DNA of 64,000 bases from Porticoccaceae bacterium LTM1 (GTDB taxonomy: Bacteria; Pseudomonadota; Gammaproteobacteria; Pseudomonadales; Porticoccaceae): assembly GCA_030252795.1 (NCBI GenBank), contig CP127080.1:538536-602535 (forward strand), in the 5' to 3' direction. Under the pieces are notes generated by a model. The model saw only the letters and a list, made by a program, of their open reading frames with translations, did not search any database and was not told where the DNA came from. Each line of letters starts with the position of its first letter. Within the stretch, counting starts at the first letter, position 1. A program made the position numbers and the translations under genes. This document shows, in pieces, positions 6,936 through 15,674 of the stretch.

Positions 6936-9900
6936 ATGTATAGTGGAAAAAGATATTCTCGGAATCGCCTGGTAATTGGAATTGCTTCGGCAATTGGAAT
7001 GTTGGTTGCAGGTGGTCTTCACGCGGATACATTGGCGAAAAATGTTAGCGTAGATAAAGATTCTGCAGGCGCTGCACTTATGGAGTTGGCCAGGCAGACT
7101 GGCACTCAGATTGTCGTTCCGAGAGAGATAGGAAACGCTATTAAGCTGTCAATGGTGAAAGGCGAATACACTTTGTCTGAAGCGTTGGATATCATGCTGG
7201 AGGGTACTGGCTTAAGGTATGAATTTACTTCAGAAGATTCGGTATTGGTCTTACAAGATAGTGAAGTAGAATCATCTGCTGATAAAAGTAATAAAGAAGT
7301 TGAAGAGCTAGTTGTCACGGGCAGCCGAATCAAGCGAAACGCGAGCGAGATGAGTAGCCAGGTCATTGTCCTGAATCAAGCTGATATCAAGGCCACTGGC
7401 GAGCCAACCCTAGAGCGGGCGCTCAGGCAGCTACCACAAAATTTTAACGGTGCCACTGAAGTGGGCAGCACCTTGTCCGGCGCGACTTCAGTGAATGGCG
7501 CCCGCAATGTTTCCGGCGCCTCTACAATTAATCTGCGTGGTATGGGAAGCACTTCCTCATTGGTGCTGGTAGACGGCCACCGCATTGGCGCATCAGGTGT
7601 TTTGGGCGGAAGCTCCGATATCTCGGGTATCCCCGTCAGCGCCATTGAGCGAGTGGAAATCCTGTTGGACGGTGCATCGGCCATTTATGGCTCCGACGCG
7701 GTGGGTGGTGTGATTAACATTATCCTCAAGAAAGGCGAACCGGACTTCAATGTTGGTCTTAAATATGGCACGCCGAGTCAAGGTGGTTTTGAAGAATATT
7801 TCGTGGATGCAAGTGGGGGCTTCAGTTGGGCTAGTGGTCATTTGCGCGCTAACTTTCAGCACCACGAAAACACCAACCTGGATTCCGGTGAGCGCGAGAC
7901 CAGGCTAGACCAGAACAATATTTTCAACGAGATTCCGCTACGCGTAGAGGGAGAGCGGACTATTATTGCCAGTCAGTTCGGTGCCTTTTTTGGGCCGTTG
8001 TTCTGGAATGTGGACGGTACGTTTGTAGACAACACTACCGGAAGAACGCCTCCAGTAGCCGGGGCAACGCCAGTGTACGCAGTCTATGTTCCGGAGGGAG
8101 CAGATCCAACTAACTTGCAGGCCAGTGACTTTTCTCCAGCAGACGCTGACATTCAACCGAATCCGGATTACGACAATGGACGAAGTCTGATTGCCCCGGC
8201 TAAAGAAGATACATTGATGGTTCTGTTTAGCCAGGAATTGGCTGGAGGCGTAAATCTCAGTGGTGACATTTACTACCGTACTAAAGAGACCTCACCCACT
8301 AATGGCGCGGTGCAGGCGACCATTCCATTCAGAACGAGCAGTGCCCCCCTGTATAGTCCGATCACGGGGCCCGGTCTGCGCTTTACTGTTGATGGTGTGC
8401 TGCCAGGTGTTCAGTCTGCCCACGAGTCAGAACAGGAAAACATTCGCACCAACTTCAGGTTGTCTGGTGACATTTCCGACAGCTGGAGTTGGTCTGCTAA
8501 CGTGGAATACAGTCGTACAGACCTGGATACGCGATACGTCAATGCTTTGAACACTGCGAATCTGTTGGCGGCCGTCAGCAGTGCTGACCCGGATATTTAC
8601 TTCAATCCCTTTGGCGCTATTTTCGGAGAAGGAAATTCACCAGAAGTCCTTGCCAGCATACTGGATGAAACCAAAGACGCCGGAAGTGTTAACCAGCATA
8701 AAGCGGTGGACTTTACCGCCCGAGGCAGTTTATACCATCTGCCTGCCGGAGATGTGCAAGTAGCTGTGGGCGCAAGCTGGCGGCAGGAAGATCTTCATAC
8801 CTGGAGCGATATCGCCCATGCCGGCGGTGATGCGAATGGTACCATTGCGGACTTTGCCAGTACCTGGGATGCCAGTGGTAAGCGCGATGTGGAGTCGGCA
8901 TTTGCTGAAATGAATCTGCCTGTTGTTGGCGGTGATAATGCTTTGCCAGGTGTCCGGCAGTTGTCACTGGAAGGTAAGGCCCGTTATGACTCCTACGACA
9001 ATTTCAAGGGGCAGTCCACCTGGGGGCTTGGCCTGGTGTGGCAGCCTCATGACGATGTAACTATTCGTCTGAACAAAAACACCAGCTTTCTCGCGCCCAC
9101 TCTTGCGCAGGGAGAAATCGACGAGATCACTGAAATTTCTACCGTAGCGGTACAATCGGGCTTTTTCGCACAATTTCAGCCAGCGGTGGTGACGCGCGGC
9201 GGCAACCCGGATCTGCTGCCCGAGCACTCCTTTTCCGAAACCGCGAGCATCGAGTACATGCCAACATGGCTGGAAGGGCTCTCGCTGCGCGCCGCTTGGC
9301 ATGAAATTGACTACGTGAATCGCATCGTACCGTTCCCGGTGACCCGCATTGTGCCCGGAGTGACCGAGCTTGAGTACCCGGATAAAGTGTTTCAGGGGCC
9401 CCATCCGGCTGACCCCACACAGACTATCTGGTTCTTCGATGACCGGGCGGTCAACCTGGCGGCAGAGCGACAAACTGGCATTGATTATTTCGCCACCTAC
9501 CATCTGGAGACAGACATCGGTGAGTTTGTTTTCCAGGCTAACCTCGCACATGTCAAATCCCACGAGCGGATAAGAAGTGCAGACGGCATGGCAGTTGACA
9601 CTGCGGGAACTGTGGAGGCCGCTGATATTAATGGCCTGATTGCAATTCCAGAGTACCGCGCTACGGCACGGATCGGTTGGACCTATCAGGGATTGTCGGT
9701 AAATCTGGACGGCCAAACCCAGACAGAGACATGGATACGGCGGTTTTTCGAAAACAGCAGTGGTGAAAGAATGCTGCGAGAAAGCTATATGATCCAGGCG
9801 CCAACCAAAGTCGATCTATTCGTCAGTTACGATTTCGAGAGCGGTACTCTGTTCAAAGCTCCGAGCTGGCTGGAAGGTACTAATGTCTCCTTGACCGTTA

Positions 9901-10028
9901 ATAACATCGGTAACAGCGGTGTCCGCTCACAGAGCCTGCAGCATGATGGCGAGTGGATCGGTTTTAACAGTAGCGCCAGTAACCCTCGAGGCAGAATGTT
10001 CTATCTGTCCATGGAGAAAACCTGGTAA
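6936..10028 (+). CDS. TonB-dependent outer-membrane receptor with STN signalling domain
   Basis: 1030 residues. Signal peptide to about residue 31 (ASAIGMLVAGGLHA), then an STN domain (about 35-107; SVDKDSAGAALMELARQTGTQIVV...TLSEALDIMLEGTGLRYEF) of the kind that touches FecR. A TonB-box-like VEELVVTGSRIKRNAS precedes the plug (about 135-265; INLRGMGSTSSLVLVDGHRI...IERVEILLDGASAIYGSDAVGGVINIILKK), and a barrel ends in MFYLSMEKTW. The domain order matches receptors that signal through FecR/FecI. The ligand is unknown; nothing suggests a specific siderophore. Confidence 0.92.
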   Translation: MYSGKRYSRNRLVIGIASAIGMLVAGGLHADTLAKNVSVDKDSAGAALMELARQTGTQIVVPREIGNAIKLSMVKGEYTLSEALDIMLEGTGLRYEFTSEDSVLVLQDSEVESSADKSNKEVEELVVTGSRIKRNASEMSSQVIVLNQADIKATGEPTLERALRQLPQNFNGATEVGSTLSGATSVNGARNVSGASTINLRGMGSTSSLVLVDGHRIGASGVLGGSSDISGIPVSAIERVEILLDGASAIYGSDAVGGVINIILKKGEPDFNVGLKYGTPSQGGFEEYFVDASGGFSWASGHLRANFQHHENTNLDSGERETRLDQNNIFNEIPLRVEGERTIIASQFGAFFGPLFWNVDGTFVDNTTGRTPPVAGATPVYAVYVPEGADPTNLQASDFSPADADIQPNPDYDNGRSLIAPAKEDTLMVLFSQELAGGVNLSGDIYYRTKETSPTNGAVQATIPFRTSSAPLYSPITGPGLRFTVDGVLPGVQSAHESEQENIRTNFRLSGDISDSWSWSANVEYSRTDLDTRYVNALNTANLLAAVSSADPDIYFNPFGAIFGEGNSPEVLASILDETKDAGSVNQHKAVDFTARGSLYHLPAGDVQVAVGASWRQEDLHTWSDIAHAGGDANGTIADFASTWDASGKRDVESAFAEMNLPVVGGDNALPGVRQLSLEGKARYDSYDNFKGQSTWGLGLVWQPHDDVTIRLNKNTSFLAPTLAQGEIDEITEISTVAVQSGFFAQFQPAVVTRGGNPDLLPEHSFSETASIEYMPTWLEGLSLRAAWHEIDYVNRIVPFPVTRIVPGVTELEYPDKVFQGPHPADPTQTIWFFDDRAVNLAAERQTGIDYFATYHLETDIGEFVFQANLAHVKSHERIRSADGMAVDTAGTVEAADINGLIAIPEYRATARIGWTYQGLSVNLDGQTQTETWIRRFFENSSGERMLRESYMIQAPTKVDLFVSYDFESGTLFKAPSWLEGTNVSLTVNNIGNSGVRSQSLQHDGEWIGFNSSASNPRGRMFYLSMEKTW

Positions 10029-10121
10029 TTGATGTAGCCCCATGAGGAACTCGGGAGTCAAAGGTATACATCCGCTGCTCCCGGGTTTCATGTTGTTCAG
10101 TTTACGTAGAACTTTTCAGGT

Positions 10122-11279
10122 ATGAGTATGTTGAAATCCTTGTTGTTATCACTTTTTTTTGTCACATCGGCCGTTGGTGCGAATGTATCGAATCAGTACC
10201 AGATAAGCGGCAATATTGCCGGTTTGGTCGAAGAGGGTGAAGTGATCCTGACCAAGCCCAACAATGTTGTGGGCGGCAAAATCGAGATCACCCGGGGAAA
10301 GGTCTCTGGTGGGGCATTCTTTCTTTCCGGTGAAGTGGGTGAACTCACCAGAGCTAATGTGCAGGTTCTAGATGTTGAAGGTAAAAGCAAAGGATCTGTA
10401 AATATCGTTCTTGAGCCAGCACAGATAACAATCAGTTATCACGGGCGGCTAGCAGGGATGAAAGCAGAGGGTGGGAAATATAACCAAATGCTTATTACCT
10501 CATGGGAGCAAAGCGATGAGTACAAGAAGACGTTTGCGGAGTACGAAGAGGTGTTTAACCAACGCGCTAAAATGGCAGACGGTCCTGAGAAAGAGGCTTT
10601 GAAGGATAAAGTATGGAAACTGTATTACGCGTTGCCCAAAATTCGTTCTCGCGTGATAGATGCCATCGCGATATCTGATGAAGACCCTGTGGCTAGTCTA
10701 TTGGCCATTCAGTTGGGAGCACTGGGTACTAGCGAGCAAGCAATTGTTAGGCTGAATGAGCTGGAGACAATTTTGGGTGCACGCACAGGCCTTGTAAATC
10801 GTCGAGAAGCCATCAAAGGATCCTTGCTGCGACGCCAGAATGCAGCGTCGACAAAGGTAGGCCAACAAAGCAAAGTGTTTTCCGCTAAAAATATTGCTGG
10901 AGAGAGCTTTGAGCTGAGTGATGTACTCAAGCGCAATGAATATGTATTGGTAGAGTTCTGGGCTTCTTGGTGCGGTCCATGCCGCAATGAGATCCCGCAT
11001 ATGAAAAAAGCCTACCAGCAGTTTAGTGATAAAGGCTTTGAGATTTTTTCTTTTTCGTTGGATGACGATAGAGAGCTTTGGGTTGAAGCCTCCGAAGAGG
11101 AGGCGTTGCCCTGGATCAATACCTCTGATCTAAAGGCGTATGCAAGCCCAGTTGTTATTAGATATGGTGTTAATATGATACCGAGAAACTTTTTGCTGGA
11201 TAAGCAAGGGCAGATTACTGCCACGGATTTACGCGGTGATAAACTCGCTGAAAAGCTGAAAGAGTTGTTGGGAGAGTGA
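10122..11279 (+). CDS. Exported TlpA/ResA-like thioredoxin with N-terminal DUF4369-like domain
   Basis: 385 residues. Signal peptide MSMLKSLLLSLFFVTSAVGA, then a DUF4369-like beta domain (about 25-120; QYQISGNIAGLVEEGEVILTKPN), a helical linker, and a thioredoxin domain (about 255-385) with WASWCGPCRNEIPHMKKAY; the CxxC cysteines are residues 284 and 287. The cis-proline region reads NMIPRNFLLDKQGQI. This build is common in Bacteroidota and less so in Proteobacteria. It sits 93 bases behind the TonB receptor and is probably co-expressed, suggesting that the imported ligand or receptor needs disulfide handling. Confidence 0.85.
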   Translation: MSMLKSLLLSLFFVTSAVGANVSNQYQISGNIAGLVEEGEVILTKPNNVVGGKIEITRGKVSGGAFFLSGEVGELTRANVQVLDVEGKSKGSVNIVLEPAQITISYHGRLAGMKAEGGKYNQMLITSWEQSDEYKKTFAEYEEVFNQRAKMADGPEKEALKDKVWKLYYALPKIRSRVIDAIAISDEDPVASLLAIQLGALGTSEQAIVRLNELETILGARTGLVNRREAIKGSLLRRQNAASTKVGQQSKVFSAKNIAGESFELSDVLKRNEYVLVEFWASWCGPCRNEIPHMKKAYQQFSDKGFEIFSFSLDDDRELWVEASEEEALPWINTSDLKAYASPVVIRYGVNMIPRNFLLDKQGQITATDLRGDKLAEKLKELLGE

Positions 11280-11379
11280 CCATATTGCTGTTAGATTTAA
11301 TATTGAATCCGGGCTCCCTGGGAAGAGAAAGCTCGCTATAAATTTATAATAATGACAATTGAGTAGTGTGCAGTAATTT

Positions 11380-11430
11380 AGATCTGGCTTGATAGTCTCC
11401 GAGTGGTAAATGGACTGTCAAGTCAGATCT
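11380..11430 (+). other. 18-bp RNA hairpin, possible 3' UTR structure or small RNA
   Basis: Bases 11380-11397 and 11413-11430 are inverted repeats around a 15-base loop. Sixteen pairs are Watson-Crick and the two others become G-U pairs in plus-strand RNA, while they would be mismatches (A-C) in minus-strand RNA. This points to a plus-strand transcript. No T run follows, so it is not a plain terminator. Confidence 0.55.
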
Positions 11431-11623
11431 TTATGCTGGAACATTGAGAGATGTTTTTTAATATTCTATTTACTGATTTTTCATCAGTTCCTTAAGTCTC
11501 AATGCGTAAAATTGACATGGAAGAGAGTTTCTAGGCAGGCAAGCGGTAAGAATGGGTTCGGTTTGAGGTTAAAGTCTGACAGTAAACTGGACACCTTCTG
11601 GACACCCAGCTCCAGAAACAAAA

Positions 11624-11648
11624 AAAAGCAGCCTAGCTGGCTGCTTTT
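11624..11648. terminator. Bidirectional terminator-like hairpin
   Basis: AAAGCAGCC and GGCTGCTTT flank a five-base loop (TAGCT), with an A run before and TTTT after. It could end a transcript from either side. The plus strand brings read-through from the thioredoxin gene; the minus strand brings read-through from tRNA-Phe. Confidence 0.65.
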
Positions 11649-11787
11649 AACGTACTGTTTTTTTAAAGTGTTTTTTTGGTGTCCGGAGACAGACTAATTC
11701 GCGCAGCAAATTTGGGCGCCGAGCGTAGCGTTGGTGGTCCGTAGAACCTAGTGCTGAAAGCACGAGTCAATCACATACCACCGAAAA

Positions 11788-11823
11788 CGAAAAAGCCTCA
11801 AACTTTGCAGCTTGAGGCTTCTT
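11788..11823 (-). terminator. Terminator of tRNA-Phe
   Basis: On the minus strand AAGCCTCAA and its complement form a stem closed by a nine-base loop and followed by a T run. It lies six bases past the encoded CCA end of tRNA-Phe. Confidence 0.85.
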
Positions 11824-11828
11824 AAGTA

Positions 11829-11904
11829 TGGTGCCCGGAGACAGAATCGAACTGCCGACACGGGGATTTTCAATCCCCTGCTCTACCGACTGAGCTATCC
11901 GGGC
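11829..11904 (-). tRNA. tRNA-Phe (GAA), CCA encoded
   Basis: Read on the minus strand, 76 bases fold as a cloverleaf: acceptor GCCCGGA/TCCGGGC, D arm GCTC...GAGC, anticodon arm GGGGA-TTGAAAA-TCCCC with anticodon GAA, T arm with TTCGATT, discriminator A and encoded CCA. The anticodon loop has the A37 context usual for tRNA-Phe. Confidence 0.96.
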
Positions 11905-11945
11905 GTTTCGCGTTTACCATGGTGTCATGGCGGCGAGAGGCGCGT

Positions 11946-11974
11946 ATTAAACCTTCTCGCCCTGCAATCGTCAA
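11946..11974 (-). promoter_or_regulatory. Sigma-70 promoter of tRNA-Phe
   Basis: On the minus strand TTGACG and TTTAAT are separated by exactly 17 bases, about 42 bases upstream of the tRNA 5' end. A GC-rich stretch (ACGCGCC) follows the -10 element, as in stringently controlled stable-RNA promoters. Confidence 0.75.
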
Positions 11975-12021
11975 GCCGGTTTCGGCAAAAAGTTGCGGAA
12001 ATTTTACCGGCTGATCAGATT

Positions 12022-12294
12022 TTATTCAGATGGTGGTACGTAACCTTCGGCGGCGTCGTACTCTTCACCGCTTAGGAACTTGTCCCGTTGCTCTGCCAGG
12101 TAGTCGCGGGAGGCTTTGTCCATCATGTTGAGGCGCTTTTCGTTGATCAGCATAGTCTGGTGGTTGAGCCACTCTTGCCAGGCCTGTTTGGAGACGTTTT
12201 CAAAGATATCCTGGCCTTTGGGGCCGGGGAATGGGGGCATATCGAGGCCTTCCAGTTCCTGCTTGAGTTTGCGGCAATTGACGGTACGGCTCAT
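12022..12294 (-). CDS. yggX: Fe(II)-trafficking / oxidative-damage protection protein YggX
   Basis: 90 residues, the usual family length. [59 protein letters not shown] is diagnostic of YggX, including the conserved N-terminal cysteine (Cys7). YggX protects iron-sulfur proteins from oxidative damage. It follows mutY by nine bases, the same order as in Escherichia coli, which fits because MutY carries a 4Fe-4S cluster. Confidence 0.96.
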   Translation of the reverse strand: MSRTVNCRKLKQELEGLDMPPFPGPKGQDIFENVSKQAWQEWLNHQTMLINEKRLNMMDKASRDYLAEQRDKFLSGEEYDAAEGYVPPSE

Positions 12295-12303
12295 GAGTAT
12301 TCC

Positions 12304-13344
12304 TTATTGAATGGCTTTCAGCAGCTTCAGCACCGGTGCAGCGGTGCCGAGAGTGAGTTCAGTGCGGGGGTTATACCAGACCTGTCGCCCGGCTTCCATG
12401 ATTTGGCCCTTGCTCTGCACTTCGACGTGAATCGGGGTGTAGTCGAGGTGGTAGTGGCTGAAGGTGTGGCGGCTCGGTTCTGAAGCCTCCCAGTCCAGTA
12501 CCTCGCAACCGTAGCGGGCGGCGATGTGGTCGATATCGCTGGTTGTTTCGCACTCCGGCAGTGCCCACAGGCCGCCCCAGATTCCAGTTGAAGGGCGTTT
12601 TTCCAAAAGGATTTCACCGTCGCGGTTTTCCAGTAGCAGGAAGCACGATTCTTTAACCGGCTTCTCTTTCCTGGCTTTGCGGTGGGGAAATTGGGTGGGC
12701 TCGCCGGTGGCGTAGCCCTGGCAGTCGCTATGGAACGGGCAGTTGGCGCAGTCAGGTTTGCTGCGAGTGCAAAGGGTCGCTCCGAGGTCCATTATTGCCT
12801 GGGTGTAATCGGCGACTCGCCTCTTGGGTGTGAATTCCTCGGCAAGCCCCCAAAGCTGGTTGGCCACAGCGCTTTCACCGGGATAGCCTTCGACGGCAGC
12901 ATAGCGTGTCAGTACCCGTTTGACGTTGCCATCAAGAATGGCCGCACGCTTTTGAAAGGCGATGGAGCGAATGGCTCCGGCGGTAGAGCGGCCAATGCCG
13001 GGCAGGCTTGAAAGGCCGTCCACGGTGTCGGGAAATTCGCCATCAAATTCCTCAACTACCATCTGCGCGGCTTTGTGGAGGTTGCGGGCACGAGCGTAAT
13101 ACCCTAGTCCGGTCCAATGATGCAGTACGTCATCCTGCGGTGCCGCAGACAGAGCCTGAACCGTCGGGAACGAGGCCATAAAGCGCTGGTAGTAGGGGAT
13201 CACGGTTGTGACCTGGGTCTGCTGCAGCATGATCTCGGAGATCCACACTCGATAGGGTGAAATGTCTTGCTGCCAGGGCAGGTCGTGGCGGCCGTGCTGG
13301 TCGAACCAGCGCAGCAGTTGCTTGGCAAAGGTTTTAGTGCTCAT
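12304..13344 (-). CDS. mutY: A/G-specific adenine DNA glycosylase
   Basis: 346 residues. It removes adenine mispaired with 8-oxoguanine. The catalytic Glu is in SEIMLQQTQV, the helix-hairpin-helix is LPGIGRSTAGAI, the catalytic Asp is in IMDLGATLC, and the 4Fe-4S ligands follow in CTRSKPDCANCPFHSDC (C-x6-C-x2-C-x5-C). A C-terminal NUDIX-like domain (FLLLENRDGEILLEKRPSTGIWGGLWALPE) recognises the 8-oxoG strand. Its start overlaps the asmA stop by four bases (ATGA), so translation is coupled. Confidence 0.97.
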   Translation of the reverse strand: MSTKTFAKQLLRWFDQHGRHDLPWQQDISPYRVWISEIMLQQTQVTTVIPYYQRFMASFPTVQALSAAPQDDVLHHWTGLGYYARARNLHKAAQMVVEEFDGEFPDTVDGLSSLPGIGRSTAGAIRSIAFQKRAAILDGNVKRVLTRYAAVEGYPGESAVANQLWGLAEEFTPKRRVADYTQAIMDLGATLCTRSKPDCANCPFHSDCQGYATGEPTQFPHRKARKEKPVKESCFLLLENRDGEILLEKRPSTGIWGGLWALPECETTSDIDHIAARYGCEVLDWEASEPSRHTFSHYHLDYTPIHVEVQSKGQIMEAGRQVWYNPRTELTLGTAAPVLKLLKAIQ

Positions 13345-15440
13345 CGTTTTTTCAGCAGGTCTCGCAGCAGGTCTTTGGTGCTGGGTTTTTCGCCTTCCTT
13401 GGGCTCTTCGGTCTCTTCCTTTTTACCGCCAAGAAGCTTGTTCAGGAGGTCGTCTGTTTTGTCCTCAATCACCATACGGGCGATCAAGTCCACCAGCGCA
13501 TTGCTGACCATACTGTTCATGTCGGCGATATTGCCGCGCAAGCGAAGGGGAATGTCGCGGTTCTGGATCGACTTGCTGCGCAGTACGCAACCTTCTTCGC
13601 TGGACTTGGCGCCGGCGATGTTGAAGGTCATGGTCATATCCATGGTTTGATCAATCAATGCCAGACCGCCTTTGCCGCGCAGTTTCAGGTTGCCAACACC
13701 GGTGGTTAAGTTCTGGAAGGTGAGTTGCTGTCCTTTGACGGTAAAGCTGCCATCGGCATTATCGAAGCGTGAACCTTGCTGCCAGTTGGCGGGGCCTTTG
13801 TCACGGTCACCTGCTACCGAACAGAACTGCTGCTCAATATTCATGGCCGTGTATTCGGGGTTGGCCAGTTTAAAGTTGCCGGAGCCGTTGAGGTTGGCGA
13901 GCAGTTCTTCTTCGGTGTTGCCGCGAGTGGTGCCACCGAATTGTAGATCGCCGTGGCCTTTTACTTCGTTGTAGTCGGCTAACTGGATCAGCGAAGCACC
14001 AATATCAATGGCGGTGGCTGCTACATTGAAGTTGAGTGCCGGTGTATTGCCGGACATATCGGCAGTGGCTGCTGCGTTGACACTGCCACCAAAGCCCTTG
14101 GCGGCCAACTTGTTCAGTTTCAGGACTTTGCCATTACCCGTCGCATTGATCTGTATCTCATCCAGTTGCATGCCATCGGCCAATAGCTGTTGCAGTTTGA
14201 TGTCCACCACGCCTTTGCCGCCATTGAGTGCTGCCAAGGGTGCCAACAGGGGAGCGAGCAGGGCTTCGGTCTGGTTGTTGGTCTGCTCACCGCTGCTCTG
14301 TTCGGATTTCGGCAGGTAGCGATCCAGATTCAGGCGAGTGCCGGACAGGGTAGCGTTAATGGTGTTGGTAGTAGCAATAACGGCATCGAGGTTGCCGGTC
14401 ATGGTGAAGTCATCCATCGCCAGCTTGAGGTTGTTGACGCTGTGATGAACGCCACTGCTTTTAATATCACCGCTGAGAGCAACGCTTTTTACCGGGACCT
14501 CGGCAAGAGCATCGGACACAACTGGTGGCAGATTGTGGGGGTCAAATGCCGGGATATCCAGTTTGCCGTTGATCGCCGGGGTACCGGTGAGCTGCTCAAT
14601 CTGTGCATTGAGATTGATGACCAGTTTGCCAAGTGAGGCTTTAAAGCCGCTCAGTTGCAGGGTGTCGGCCTGTAAATCGGCATTGGCCTGAAAGCTGACA
14701 TTAAGGTTCTGGCCGTCAAAGTCTCCGCCTTCTGTCATCAGTTCCAGTTCGGTATCGGTGAGCGAGATTTGCTGAAATGCGGAGTCGGTCTTGAATTGGC
14801 CGCTCAGGTTGAGCTGTACAGTTGTACCCAGCTCTTCCAGTTGAGTGCGCAGTGCCAGTGAGAGCGGAAAGGCTTTGTCATTCAGGTTGATCTGCTGGCC
14901 ATCTATGTTCAGCTGTTCAATGCGGCGTTGAACGGTTCCTTCTGATAACAGTTCTATGGTGCCATCAACAATACTGAGCCGTTCAATATTCAGGGCGATC
15001 GCTCTATCACCGTTGTTTTGTTGTGATGCACCTCCGGCTGCAACAGGAGCTGCGGCAATAGCTGCCGCCTGTTCACCGGCATTGCTGTCGGTGAGTTCCA
15101 GTCGAATGTGGGGGCGCTGCAGTGAAATGGTTTGTACGGCAATATTTCCGTTAATCAGCTCGCGCAGCCCCAGTGCCAATTCGGTTTGTTGCACGCTGAT
15201 GTCGGGCAGGCCTTCTCCGGAAACTTCTGTTTCGCCCACGGTGATGGCAATTGAGGGGAAAAATTTCCAGCCAAGATCACCGTTGATTTTGAGGTCGATA
15301 TTTTGTTCGGCGGCAAGGGATTCGATTTCTGGTTTGTAGTTGTTAGGATCAACGACAAAAAGTAACAGTGCGATGCCGATGGCAATCAGCAGAACCAGCC
15401 CGGCGGCGGAGATGGCGATCCATTTCAGTAGTGATTTCAC
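13341..15440 (-). CDS. AsmA family protein
   Basis: 699 residues. One N-terminal membrane helix (LLKWIAISAAGLVLLIAIGIALLLFVVDPN) is followed by the AsmA fold (NNYKPEIESLAAEQNIDLKINGDLGWKFFPSIAITVGE) and a long beta-rich groove with the C-terminal AsmA_2 region (GDRDKGPANWQQGSRFDNADGSFTVKGQQL). AsmA-like proteins are thought to carry phospholipids between the two membranes. GTG 15440 is preferred: AGGAG lies six bases upstream, and the residues upstream of it look non-coding and run into repeat DNA. It heads the asmA-mutY-yggX operon. Confidence 0.9.
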   Translation of the reverse strand: MKSLLKWIAISAAGLVLLIAIGIALLLFVVDPNNYKPEIESLAAEQNIDLKINGDLGWKFFPSIAITVGETEVSGEGLPDISVQQTELALGLRELINGNIAVQTISLQRPHIRLELTDSNAGEQAAAIAAAPVAAGGASQQNNGDRAIALNIERLSIVDGTIELLSEGTVQRRIEQLNIDGQQINLNDKAFPLSLALRTQLEELGTTVQLNLSGQFKTDSAFQQISLTDTELELMTEGGDFDGQNLNVSFQANADLQADTLQLSGFKASLGKLVINLNAQIEQLTGTPAINGKLDIPAFDPHNLPPVVSDALAEVPVKSVALSGDIKSSGVHHSVNNLKLAMDDFTMTGNLDAVIATTNTINATLSGTRLNLDRYLPKSEQSSGEQTNNQTEALLAPLLAPLAALNGGKGVVDIKLQQLLADGMQLDEIQINATGNGKVLKLNKLAAKGFGGSVNAAATADMSGNTPALNFNVAATAIDIGASLIQLADYNEVKGHGDLQFGGTTRGNTEEELLANLNGSGNFKLANPEYTAMNIEQQFCSVAGDRDKGPANWQQGSRFDNADGSFTVKGQQLTFQNLTTGVGNLKLRGKGGLALIDQTMDMTMTFNIAGAKSSEEGCVLRSKSIQNRDIPLRLRGNIADMNSMVSNALVDLIARMVIEDKTDDLLNKLLGGKKEETEEPKEGEKPSTKDLLRDLLKKR

Positions 15441-15542
15441 AGTGCGCTCCTGACAGTGTGTGGACGGGGCACAGTGTAGCGAAATGGGGTGTAGAAAAAA
15501 CAGTTGCTGGTAGTTGTTTTTGAATTTGGTGCCTGGAAAGTG

Positions 15543-15634
15543 CAGCCATTCACTCTCGAAACACGCCGTAAATACATCCATGTAGGCTCGCGTGCGACTT
15601 CCCTGTCGCACACGGTTTCGAGAGTGAATGGCTG
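15543..15634. repeat. Family A palindrome, copy 1
   Basis: Perfect 20-bp arms (15543-15562 and 15615-15634). Between them lies the block ACGCCGTAAATACATCC..TGTA.GCTCG, which itself contains the small palindrome TACATCCATGTA, followed by an inner hairpin with GTGCGA/TCGCAC arms. Confidence 0.85.
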
Positions 15635-15674
15635 AACTTTCTTTGATATTTGGGTTGTGAATTCAGACTTTTGA

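Larger units (their letters stand above)
11280..11828. other. Gene-poor gap with hairpins and a tRNA-end fragment
   Basis: 549 bases between the thioredoxin gene and tRNA-Phe. It holds an 18-bp hairpin (11380-11430), a terminator-like hairpin (11624-11648), a 17-base near-copy of the tRNA-Phe 3' end (11677-11693) and the tRNA terminator (11788-11823). A 95-codon frame at 11410-11697 spans the hairpins, has low-complexity content and no ribosome site, so I do not call it. Tandem GGACACC (11589, 11600) with inverted GGTGTCC (11678) is also present. Confidence 0.6.

Noticed and set aside
9139-9420. Arg-rich minus-strand frame resembling a basic protein
   Set aside because: Antisense to receptor codons; the basic look comes from GC-rich reverse reading.
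8964-9716. 250-codon frame on the minus strand
   Set aside because: Antisense to the TonB receptor barrel; no recognisable content.
11410-11697. 95-codon plus-strand frame in the gap before tRNA-Phe
   Set aside because: It runs through a hairpin arm, a terminator-like hairpin and the tRNA-end fragment, has no ribosome site, and its residues look like translated non-coding DNA.
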